Shown here one piece after another: positions 7,774 to 13,425 of a stretch of DNA of 13,425 bases (within the stretch, counting starts at the first letter, position 1; each line of letters starts with the position of its first letter). This stretch comes from Bacteroidales bacterium. Lineage in GTDB: Bacteria > Bacteroidota > Bacteroidia > Bacteroidales > UBA932. The notes beneath the pieces are model-generated. The model saw only the letters and a list, made by a program, of their open reading frames with translations, made no database searches and was not told the DNA's origin. The stretch is from NCBI GenBank assembly GCA_017551215.1, contig JAFZMA010000179.1, forward strand, positions 1-13,425. Reading direction: 5' to 3'. Made by a program: the position numbers and the translations under genes.

Positions 7774-8730
7774 ATGCCTGAAAAAAAGATACAGCTCCAG
7801 AACATAGACCCGATAGACATTTACGGCATCAACGATAGGATAATCAATCATCTATGTTCCTATTTCCCTGACCTTAAGGTTACTCCAAGAGACAGCACCA
7901 TAAAGCTCAAGGGCAGTTACAAAGACATGGATACCTTTGAGAACGCCATTGATGCCCTGTCCAGAATAAGGATGCACAAGCGCCATCTGAACACGGACGA
8001 TGTAGACAGCATCTTCCTGGCAAAAACAGACAGGAAAACAAAGGAAAGCAAGCCAGCCGTCATGTCCCAAGACCAGAAAGACATGATAGTGATGGGTCAG
8101 AACGGGAAGATTATTTCCGCCAGAACCAAGCACCAGAAACAGTTGGTTAAAGACTATGCAACTCACGATCTGGTTTTTGCTCTTGGTCCTGCCGGAACAG
8201 GAAAGACATACACCGCCATCGCACTGGCAGTAAGGGCTTTACAGAACAAGGAAGTAAGGCGTCTGATTCTCACTCGCCCGGCTGTGGAGGCAGGAGAGAG
8301 ACTGGGATTCCTGCCGGGAGACCTGAAGGAAAAACTGGACCCGTACCTCCAGCCTCTTTACGATGCCCTTGGAGACATGATTGCCCAGTCCAAGCTCAAG
8401 GAACTTATGGAGGAAGGCATTATTCAGATTGCTCCGCTTGCCTATATGAGAGGTAGAACCCTGGAGAATGCTTTTGTGATTTTGGACGAGGCGCAAAACA
8501 CTTCCTTGGGACAGCTCAAGATGTTCCTTACCCGTATGGGCAACAACTCCAAGTTCATAGTTACCGGAGACATGACCCAGATAGACCTCCCGAACAAGGA
8601 GGATTCGGGCCTTGAGAAAGGAATCAAGATGCTGGGCAAAATCAAAGGGATAGCGGTGATAAACTTCGGCACGGAAGATATCGTCCGCCATCCCCTGGTA
8701 AGCAAAATCGTCTCTGCTTTCGAGAAATAA
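7774..8730 (+). CDS. PhoH-family ATPase
   Basis: 318 residues, usual length for the PhoH-like (YbeZ type) cytoplasmic ATPases. An N-terminal KH-like or RNA-binding region (about 1-85) precedes the ATPase core. The P-loop is GPAGTGKT at 138-145. TRPAVEAGERLGFLPGD (167-183) is the family signature after it. Walker B is VILDEAQN (235-242), with Asp238-Glu239. TGDMTQIDLP (264-273) and RHPLV (305-309) are the conserved C-terminal elements. These proteins are linked to RNA metabolism and ribosome maturation through association with YbeY in other bacteria; ybeY is not in this window. The gene is 8 bp after the capA-like gene, so the two are probably co-transcribed. Its TAA stop directly abuts the stop codon of the convergent deacylase gene. 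Confidence 0.96.
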   Translation: MPEKKIQLQNIDPIDIYGINDRIINHLCSYFPDLKVTPRDSTIKLKGSYKDMDTFENAIDALSRIRMHKRHLNTDDVDSIFLAKTDRKTKESKPAVMSQDQKDMIVMGQNGKIISARTKHQKQLVKDYATHDLVFALGPAGTGKTYTAIALAVRALQNKEVRRLILTRPAVEAGERLGFLPGDLKEKLDPYLQPLYDALGDMIAQSKLKELMEEGIIQIAPLAYMRGRTLENAFVILDEAQNTSLGQLKMFLTRMGNNSKFIVTGDMTQIDLPNKEDSGLEKGIKMLGKIKGIAVINFGTEDIVRHPLVSKIVSAFEK

Positions 8731-10443
8731 CTATACGATTACTCCCGCAAGCTTGCAGCCTGTGTACTCTCCGTTCTTGAGGGTGTGGGCACCGTTTACA
8801 AATACGTGGTCTATACCGGTGGAGAACTGGTGAGGCTGACCATAGGTTGCAACGTCTGCAATAGTATCATAGTTGATTACCAGTACATCCGCGCAGTAGC
8901 CTTCCTTGAGAAGTCCCCTGTCCTTGAGCTTGAGCTGATGGGCCGGAAGGCTGGTACACTTGGATATGGCCGTCTGAAGGTCGCAGAACTTCTGGTCTCT
9001 TACGTACTTGCCTATGTAGTTGGTGAATGAACCGTAAGAACGCGGATGCGGAGCCTCCTTTCCGAGCCTTCCCTTAGGAGAATAGACGCTGCCGTCTGTA
9101 ATCACCATTGCCAGAGGGTCGTTCAGCAGAGTGCGGAGATTGTCCTCCTTCATGGCAAAGCCCGCCATATTCACATCCAGTTTCTCGCTCTGGAGCAGAT
9201 ACTTGATGGTCTCCCATTCGTCCTTGCCGGAAATCTTGCAGCACTCGTTGAGGTATTTTCCGGTGTATTTCTCGTTGCCTGGAGCAAAACATGCGGCAAT
9301 CAGGATGCACTCCGGACCGCCGAGTCTCTTTACTCTTCCAAGAGCATATTCCCTTATGATTTTCTCCGTGGCCGGATTCTCGAGTCTGGCAAGAATTTCC
9401 TTTGAAGAACCCTGCCTCTGGGCCAGAGGGATGAAGCAGTCCAGACCAGTGGAGAATGCGGTGTAAGGGTAGCGGTCAAAGTGGATATCCATTCCGCTCT
9501 TTTCTGCATCGTGGATGAGCTTGAGCATGCTCGGAACCTTGTGCCAGTTATTGCGGTTCTGCGCCTTAAGGTGAGAAATCTCCAGCCTTGCACCGGATTG
9601 CCTTGCAAGTGAAATTGCCTCAGCGATAGCCTCTTCCACCCTGTCGTCCTCGTTCCTCATGTGGATGGCGTAGAGGGCATCGTGCTTTGCCACAACCTTG
9701 AGCAGGGCGATGAATTCCTCTGTTCTTCCGTATGAACCCGGAGTGTATTCCAGACCAAACGAAAGACCAATGGCACCCATTTCCAGCTGCTTGTCCAGAA
9801 TCTTGCACATCTGCTTGAGCTGGTCCGGAGTGGCGGCAACATCGTTGTCTCCAACCACTATATGACGGATATCCCCGTGCCCCACGTAGCTGGCGTAGTT
9901 GATTCCTATGGTGTTCTTTCTCAAGGCATCGTAAAAGCCGTCCACGTTCTGCCAGAACGGGTATCCGAATCGCAGAGTATTCTTCCTCCTTTCATATTCC
10001 TCGTCAGAGAAAGGGAATGGAGAGTAGCCGCAGTTTCCGCCGATATCTGTGGTGATTCCCTGATGTATCTTGCTGTCTCCAAGAGGTGCCTCTAAGAGAT
10101 TGGTGTCCGTGTGGCCGTGAATGTCTATGAAGCCAGGGCATACAACTCTGCCCGAAGCGTCTACCCAGTTGTCGCAGTTCTTGCCGAGCTTTGCGATTGC
10201 TGTGATTCTGCCGTTGCGGATACCCACATCAGCCCTTACAGGCTCAGCGATTTCTCCGCTGTAAACCATACCGTTGGCGATGATGGTATCGAACTTCTCC
10301 TTTGTGGTAAAGCCATGCGCAAAACCGCTGCCAGCAAAGGCTTTGCCGCCTATTGCCGCAAAGGAAGCCGCTCCTCCCAAGACTATAGATGCCTTAAGGA
10401 AGTTCCTTCTGGAAATACTCTTCTGGTTCTCTTTCTTTTCCAT
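8731..10443 (-). CDS. Tat-exported N-acyl-D-amino-acid deacylase (amidohydrolase family)
   Basis: 570 residues. The N-terminus carries a twin-arginine signal, SRRNFLK (11-17), then a hydrophobic stretch and an AFA cleavage region near 37, so the folded enzyme is expected to be exported to the periplasm. The catalytic part matches D-aminoacylase-type amidohydrolases, which remove acyl groups from N-acyl-D-amino acids: PGFIDIHGHTD (103-113) with His109 and His111, GGNCGYS (135-141) with Cys138, IHMRNE (260-265) with His261, EISHLKAQ (288-295) with His291, VITDG (447-451) with Asp450, and HPRSYGSF (466-473). All metal and catalytic positions are kept. The C-terminus (about 500-570) re-forms the small beta domain with ADVLVIN. 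Acyl-D-amino-acid or dipeptide-derivative substrates are a family inference. A TAACTTTG element lies 35 bp upstream, and the ApbE gene lies 62 bp upstream on the same strand. Confidence 0.93.
   Translation of the reverse strand: MEKKENQKSISRRNFLKASIVLGGAASFAAIGGKAFAGSGFAHGFTTKEKFDTIIANGMVYSGEIAEPVRADVGIRNGRITAIAKLGKNCDNWVDASGRVVCPGFIDIHGHTDTNLLEAPLGDSKIHQGITTDIGGNCGYSPFPFSDEEYERRKNTLRFGYPFWQNVDGFYDALRKNTIGINYASYVGHGDIRHIVVGDNDVAATPDQLKQMCKILDKQLEMGAIGLSFGLEYTPGSYGRTEEFIALLKVVAKHDALYAIHMRNEDDRVEEAIAEAISLARQSGARLEISHLKAQNRNNWHKVPSMLKLIHDAEKSGMDIHFDRYPYTAFSTGLDCFIPLAQRQGSSKEILARLENPATEKIIREYALGRVKRLGGPECILIAACFAPGNEKYTGKYLNECCKISGKDEWETIKYLLQSEKLDVNMAGFAMKEDNLRTLLNDPLAMVITDGSVYSPKGRLGKEAPHPRSYGSFTNYIGKYVRDQKFCDLQTAISKCTSLPAHQLKLKDRGLLKEGYCADVLVINYDTIADVATYGQPHQFSTGIDHVFVNGAHTLKNGEYTGCKLAGVIV
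9619..9627 (+). repeat. CTCAGCGAT repeat, copy 7
   Basis: Exact 9-mer in the deacylase gene, complement encoding Ile273-Ala-Glu275. No copy lies in the 3.9 kb between copy 6 and this one. Confidence 0.6.
10243..10251 (+). repeat. CTCAGCGAT repeat, copy 8
   Basis: Exact 9-mer in the deacylase gene, complement encoding Ile65-Ala-Glu67. Confidence 0.6.
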
Positions 10444-10477
10444 ATAATGTTGTTTTTGATTATTCAGGAAGTGCTTT

Positions 10478-10485
10478 CAAAGTTA
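10478..10485 (-). promoter_or_regulatory. Putative -7 element (TAACTTTG) for the deacylase gene
   Basis: On the minus strand this reads TAACTTTG, an exact TAnnTTTG match inside the 62-bp gap between the ApbE gene and the deacylase. It would start a transcript near 10473 with about 30 untranslated bases. No -33 TTTG is visible. It suggests that the deacylase can be expressed separately from apbE. Confidence 0.45.
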
Positions 10486-10505
10486 ATAAAAATGGAGCTT
10501 GGTTA

Positions 10506-11552
10506 TCATTCGTTTTTGGAGATTGCATCCATACCCTCGGACATCCATACCTTGAGGCTGTCCCCATCGCTGAAGATGAGAAGTGCCTCTATGTCCTTGT
10601 TGGATTCCACCACCTCCTTTGCCTTTTCAAAGCCTAGAACCATCAGATAGGTGGCATATCCGTCCGCAATGGTGGCGTTCCCGGCTACCACAGAGGCGCT
10701 CAGCAGATTGTGTTCTACAGGATAGCCGGTTTTGGGGTTGATGGAATGGGATATCTTCTTGCCGTCCTTCATGTAGAATTTGCGGTAGTCTCCGCTGGTT
10801 ACCAGGCCTTTGCCGGAAATACGGACGACAGCCTGTATGTCCGCTCCCGGAGTATTGTTACCGTCTACGGGGCGGTCTATGCCCACGTTCCAGATTTCGC
10901 CTTTAGGGTTCACGCCTTCCGCAAACACCTCTCCGCCTATTTCCACAAGGTAGTTTTTCATGCCCATATCGCTGAGTTTACGGGCAATCAGATCTGAGGT
11001 GTAGCCTTGCGCAATAGCGTTGAAATTCAACTTGCAGCGGCTGTCATCGCGGAGGATGAGAAGACTGTCCTGCCCTTGGGCTGTCTTGAGAGAATCCACG
11101 CTGAAATGCTCCATTCCCACAAACTGGAGCACGCTGTCTATCATGGCCTGTGTTACCTCCACTCCGTTCTTGAAGCCAAAACCCCAGAGATCGAAGAGAG
11201 GGGCGGCAGAGGCGTCGAATATCCCATCGCTTTCCAGAGACATCTGCCTGGATGCCAGGAAATTATCCAGAAATATCCTGTCTATGTGAGGATTGCCTTC
11301 CTCGTTGAACGCGGTAAGCACAGAAGACTTGTTGTATCCGCTCACGGAATTGTCTATGCGTTCCAGAACAGCGTTGATTGTGTCCCTTGCCGCGGTAAAA
11401 GAAGAATCTGAAGATACTGCCGGCTGGAACACTATATGAAAGGTAGTTCCCTGGGTTATTCCGTCTATGGTATAGTATTTTACCTGACTGTCATCGCAGG
11501 ACGGGAGAGCTAGGGCTCCCAGAACCAGGACGGAGATTATTAATGTCTTCAT
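10506..11552 (-). CDS. apbE: FAD:protein FMN transferase, ApbE family lipoprotein
   Basis: 348 residues. A short signal peptide ends at a lipobox LPSC with Cys19, so a membrane-anchored periplasmic lipoprotein is predicted. The ApbE pattern is clear: GTTFHIVF (35-42), SGYNKSSVLTAFN (71-83), FDASAAPLFDLWGFG (112-126), LNFNAIAQGYTSDLI (175-189), YLVEIGGEVFAEG (201-213), GLVTSGDYRKF (249-259), HSINPKTGYPVE (269-280) and IADGYATYLMVLG (295-307), which holds the predicted Mg-binding Asp297 and Thr301. ApbE attaches FMN covalently to Thr or Ser of partners such as NqrB/NqrC, RnfG/RnfD or FMN-binding domain proteins. No such partner is in the window, so it probably acts on targets encoded elsewhere. 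It is divergent from the FISUMP lipoprotein gene. Confidence 0.94.
   Translation of the reverse strand: MKTLIISVLVLGALALPSCDDSQVKYYTIDGITQGTTFHIVFQPAVSSDSSFTAARDTINAVLERIDNSVSGYNKSSVLTAFNEEGNPHIDRIFLDNFLASRQMSLESDGIFDASAAPLFDLWGFGFKNGVEVTQAMIDSVLQFVGMEHFSVDSLKTAQGQDSLLILRDDSRCKLNFNAIAQGYTSDLIARKLSDMGMKNYLVEIGGEVFAEGVNPKGEIWNVGIDRPVDGNNTPGADIQAVVRISGKGLVTSGDYRKFYMKDGKKISHSINPKTGYPVEHNLLSASVVAGNATIADGYATYLMVLGFEKAKEVVESNKDIEALLIFSDGDSLKVWMSEGMDAISKNE
10968..10976 (-). repeat. CTCAGCGAT repeat, copy 9
   Basis: Exact 9-mer in apbE, minus orientation, encoding Leu193-Ser-Asp195. Confidence 0.6.
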
Positions 11553-11611
11553 AAGACTTTCTGATTTTAAAATCCGATGGCACGATTTTCGTTGAATTTG
11601 CCCCTTGTCAA

Positions 11612-11619
11612 CAAAGATA
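11612..11619 (-). promoter_or_regulatory. Putative -7 element (TATCTTTG) for the apbE gene
   Basis: The minus strand reads TATCTTTG, identical to the box before the capA-like gene. It predicts a start near 11607 and a leader of about 55 bases. It lies back to back with the plus-strand box at 11644-11651, so the 123-bp gap 11553-11675 is a compact divergent control region. The nearest TTTG upstream is only 14 bp away, closer than the usual -33 spacing. Confidence 0.45.
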
Positions 11620-11643
11620 CATAATTGTTCCTACAAATTTTCT

Positions 11644-11651
11644 TACATTTG
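11644..11651 (+). promoter_or_regulatory. Putative -7 element (TACATTTG) for the FISUMP lipoprotein gene
   Basis: TACATTTG is an exact TAnnTTTG match placed 24 bp before the ATG at 11676, giving a predicted leader of about 20 bases. This position rejects a longer TTG-initiated reading from 11625, which would begin upstream of the transcript start. A possible weak -33 element (ATTG, 11624-11627) is 16 bp away, shorter than usual. Confidence 0.45.
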
Positions 11652-11675
11652 TACGATATATCTAATTTTGAAAAG

Positions 11676-12686
11676 ATGAGAATAGAGTTCAGATATCTGC
11701 TCCTGGTGCTGGGAATGGTTCTTCTTGCTGTATCCTGCCACAAAAAAGATGATGACAAGTTGTATATGGAAGGCAATATGGATCCTAAGATTCCTGCCTA
11801 CAAAGTTTGCGGCACTGCCTGCATAGCCTATACCGGTGGCATCTCCACCCCGTCCTCCGGAGTAAAATACTATTGGACAGACAGCTATAGAACGTCAGAT
11901 ACAACATGGAGAGAAGAGGGTCAGATTTTTTATTTTGTGGTTCCAGACAGCCTAGCCAAGTATACCGTTACAGAAACGGCAGTGGCAGATGGCTATTACA
12001 ACGATATTTACCCGTCTTATGTTACCGCCATAATGCCTTGGCTGGGAGGTTCCCTGCAGGGCCTTCCGGAGCCAAAGGACTCCATTCAGGATGCCAGGGA
12101 TGAACAGTTCTACCACATTGTGGATATTGGAAACCTACAATGGTTTGCAGAGAACCTGAATTATAACGGAAGCGGTACCGGTTACGAGAGAGCGGACGAC
12201 ATGGGCTTTATCACAGGCCGTCTGTATACCTGGAAAGAGGCCACTGGAGAAGCCACTGGCAGCGGACTTGGCGGCGGCCCACAGGGAGCCTGCCCGGAAG
12301 GATGGACTGTTCCTACAAATGAAGATTGGGAAGATCTTGCAAAAGCGCTTACCGGAGAAGATCATCCATTCCTGTCCAAATGGGCTGGAGTAGGCAATTA
12401 TGTAATGAACGAGGCTACTTTCAACGGAGACCGTTTCTGGCCTTACAGCATTTACACTGAATTTGACAACTCTGCCGGATGGAATGCTCTTTCGGGCGGA
12501 ATGAGCCAGCATGAGCATTTAAGCTTTGAAGGTCTTCTTTCATACGCATATTTCTGGAGCTCAACAGAAAAGGATTCTGATAACGCCTATTACAGATACC
12601 TTTACTACGACCGTCCAGACTTCCCGTTCAACTACACCCTTAAACACGGGCACGGTTTTTCTGTAAGATGCGTCAAGAAGAAATAG
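11676..12686 (+). CDS. FISUMP-domain lipoprotein, predicted cell-surface exposed
   Basis: 336 residues from the ATG at 11676. The frame is open to a TTG at 11625, but only the ATG gives a proper signal peptide (MRIEFRYLLLVLGMVLLAVSC, lipobox Cys21). The residues after the cysteine, HKKDDD, resemble the Lys/acidic surface-export signal of Bacteroidota lipoproteins, so outer-surface display is likely. Residues about 38-122 look like a small beta-sandwich domain of no recognised family. Residues about 145-334 are the Fibrobacter succinogenes major (FISUMP) domain: IGNLQWFAENLNY (151-163), GRLYTWKEA (181-189), GACPEGWTVPTNEDW (204-218), GWNALSGGM (268-276), YFWSSTE (292-298) and GHGFSVRCVKKK (325-336). 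Its function is unknown; family members are secreted or surface proteins, often in paralogous sets. lemA follows after 30 bp. Confidence 0.85.
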   Translation: MRIEFRYLLLVLGMVLLAVSCHKKDDDKLYMEGNMDPKIPAYKVCGTACIAYTGGISTPSSGVKYYWTDSYRTSDTTWREEGQIFYFVVPDSLAKYTVTETAVADGYYNDIYPSYVTAIMPWLGGSLQGLPEPKDSIQDARDEQFYHIVDIGNLQWFAENLNYNGSGTGYERADDMGFITGRLYTWKEATGEATGSGLGGGPQGACPEGWTVPTNEDWEDLAKALTGEDHPFLSKWAGVGNYVMNEATFNGDRFWPYSIYTEFDNSAGWNALSGGMSQHEHLSFEGLLSYAYFWSSTEKDSDNAYYRYLYYDRPDFPFNYTLKHGHGFSVRCVKKK

Positions 12687-12716
12687 TTACCGGAATTAAT
12701 CTTTAATACTTCATAT

Positions 12717-13304
12717 ATGAAAAAAATTGGATGTCTTGCAATTGTTCTGATTGCAGTTATTGTTGCCGTCCTCTGGGGTCTTGGAAAGTACAATTCCCTG
12801 GTAAAGGAAGAGCAGAATGTGGAAAGGGCCTGGTCAGACGTGGAAAACCAGTACCAGAGAAGGGCAGACCTGATTCCTAATCTTGTAGAAACCGTAAAGG
12901 GTTATGCAGAGCACGAGAGCGAGACCCTTCAGAATGTAATTGAGGCAAGGGCAAAAGCCACAAGCGTTCAGGTAGATTCCAAGAATCTCACGGAAGAGAG
13001 CATCCAGCAGTATCAGCAGGCTCAGGGAGAACTTGGCAACGCCATTGGCAGGCTTCTGGTTTCCGTGGAAAGATATCCGGACCTTAAGGCCAACCAGAAC
13101 TTCCTGGAGCTTCAGAGCCAGCTGGAAGGAACAGAGAACCGCATAAACAACGCCCGCGATGCCTTCAACAGCGCAGCCCAGACTTACAATACTGCAATTA
13201 AGGTATTCCCTGCAAATCTGGTGGCCAAGATTGGAGGTTTTGTAAACAAGGCATATTTCAAGGCTTCCGAAGGAGCAGCTGAAGCACCTAAGGTACAGTT
13301 CTAA
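12717..13304 (+). CDS. lemA: LemA family protein
   Basis: 195 residues, typical LemA length. One N-terminal transmembrane segment (about 5-22, IGCLAIVLIAVIVAVLWG) is followed by the family signature: YNSLVKEEQNVERAWSDVE (25-43), QYQRRADLIPNLVETVKGYA (45-64), HESETLQNVIEARAKA (66-81), and FLELQSQLEGTENRINNARD (129-148). The C-terminal part is predicted to be a long helical bundle outside the membrane. LemA proteins have no firmly established biochemical activity; in many bacteria they are encoded next to TPM-domain proteins, as here (the TPM gene starts 11 bp downstream). It is probably transcribed with the TPM gene and perhaps with the FISUMP gene 30 bp upstream. Confidence 0.96.
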   Translation: MKKIGCLAIVLIAVIVAVLWGLGKYNSLVKEEQNVERAWSDVENQYQRRADLIPNLVETVKGYAEHESETLQNVIEARAKATSVQVDSKNLTEESIQQYQQAQGELGNAIGRLLVSVERYPDLKANQNFLELQSQLEGTENRINNARDAFNSAAQTYNTAIKVFPANLVAKIGGFVNKAYFKASEGAAEAPKVQF

Positions 13305-13315
13305 ACCTTAAGGCC

Positions 13316-13425
13316 GTGTTCTTTCATCACAGGCTAATAAAGAAGACAGAAGAAAGGAAGATTGTCTCAGCGATAAAAGCAGCTGAGAAGGATACTTCCG
13401 GAGAAATCCGTGTACACATTGAAAG
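13316..13425 (+). CDS. TPM-domain protein, N-terminal fragment
   Basis: The gene is cut by the right edge; 36 complete codons are visible from the GTG at 13316. The frame has no ATG after the lemA stop, and GTG gives an N-terminus of the right length before the motif TSGEIRVHIE (27-36), which together with KIVSAIKAAEKD (15-26) is the start of the TPM domain in the family of small membrane TPM proteins found beside LemA. An AAGG sits 2 bp before the GTG. The leader is only 11 bp from the lemA stop. No signal peptide is seen, unlike the secreted YgcG-type TPM proteins. The GTG start is inferred. Confidence 0.75.
   Translation, partial: MFFHHRLIKKTEERKIVSAIKAAEKDTSGEIRVHIE
13366..13374 (+). repeat. 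CTCAGCGAT repeat, copy 10
   Basis: Exact 9-mer in the partial TPM gene, read in a third codon phase (Val17-Ser-Ala-Ile20). Confidence 0.6.

Noticed and set aside
480..11470. Frequent 7-mer GTCTATG and variants
   Set aside because: It is shorter, and it appears to come from preferred codons such as GAC ATA GAC, so codon use is enough to explain it.
11625..11675. Longer TTG-started version of the FISUMP lipoprotein
   Set aside because: It would put 17 residues before a normal lipoprotein signal and start upstream of the predicted transcription start.
1..13425. CRISPR arrays, tRNA or rRNA genes, insertion sequences, prophage genes
   Set aside because: No spaced direct repeats, cloverleaf-like gaps, transposase-like or phage-like proteins were seen; gaps between genes are at most 123 bp.

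Overview
The window reads as chromosomal DNA from a member of the Bacteroidales (phylum Bacteroidota). Supporting points: leuS is followed directly by a YitT-type membrane protein gene; there are TonB-C-terminal-domain proteins, a FISUMP-domain lipoprotein with an acidic surface-export signal after its cysteine, and a LemA/TPM pair; SPOR and ApbE proteins are lipoproteins; and TAnnTTTG promoter -7 elements, with little Shine-Dalgarno sequence, stand in front of the first genes of units. No phage, insertion sequence, CRISPR, tRNA or rRNA is visible. Most genes are ordinary core or envelope genes.

Layout. (1) Positions 1-6486 form a tightly packed minus-strand block. In transcription order: a small exported TonB-C-domain protein (6486-5959), a SPOR-domain lipoprotein (5917-5417), gcvT (5368-4262), an exported M28-like protein that has lost most metal ligands and carries a TonB C-terminal domain (4255-2900), leuS (2873-78) and the start of a YitT-family membrane protein (75 to beyond the window). 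Gaps are 2-48 bp, so much of the block could be co-transcribed. (2) Positions 6575-8730 on the plus strand carry an exported CapA-family metallophosphatase-like protein and a PhoH-family ATPase, 8 bp apart. (3) Positions 8731-11552 on the minus strand carry an ApbE-type flavin transferase lipoprotein followed by a Tat-targeted N-acyl-D-amino-acid deacylase. The deacylase meets phoH end to end: the two stop codons touch with no base between. (4) Positions 11676-13425 on the plus strand carry a FISUMP lipoprotein, lemA and the start of a TPM-domain gene.

Functional themes. Besides core metabolism and translation (glycine cleavage T-protein, leucyl-tRNA synthetase), the window is rich in envelope proteins: two TonB-C proteins, a SPOR lipoprotein, CapA, the D-aminoacylase, ApbE, the FISUMP lipoprotein and LemA. 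No single pathway links them.

The most unusual signal is not a gene. The exact 9-mer CTCAGCGAT occurs ten times (7 on the plus strand, 3 on the minus), about once per 1.3 kb, when about 0.1 copy is expected by chance. All copies lie in coding sequence of six different genes and in more than one codon phase. The density resembles that of known DNA uptake sequences in Pasteurellaceae and Neisseriaceae, but Chi-like, partitioning or codon-driven explanations remain open. The second most unusual item is the probably inactive M28 domain fused to a TonB C-terminal domain.

There is no gene-free stretch longer than 300 bases. The longest gap is 11553-11675, which holds two back-to-back promoter elements.
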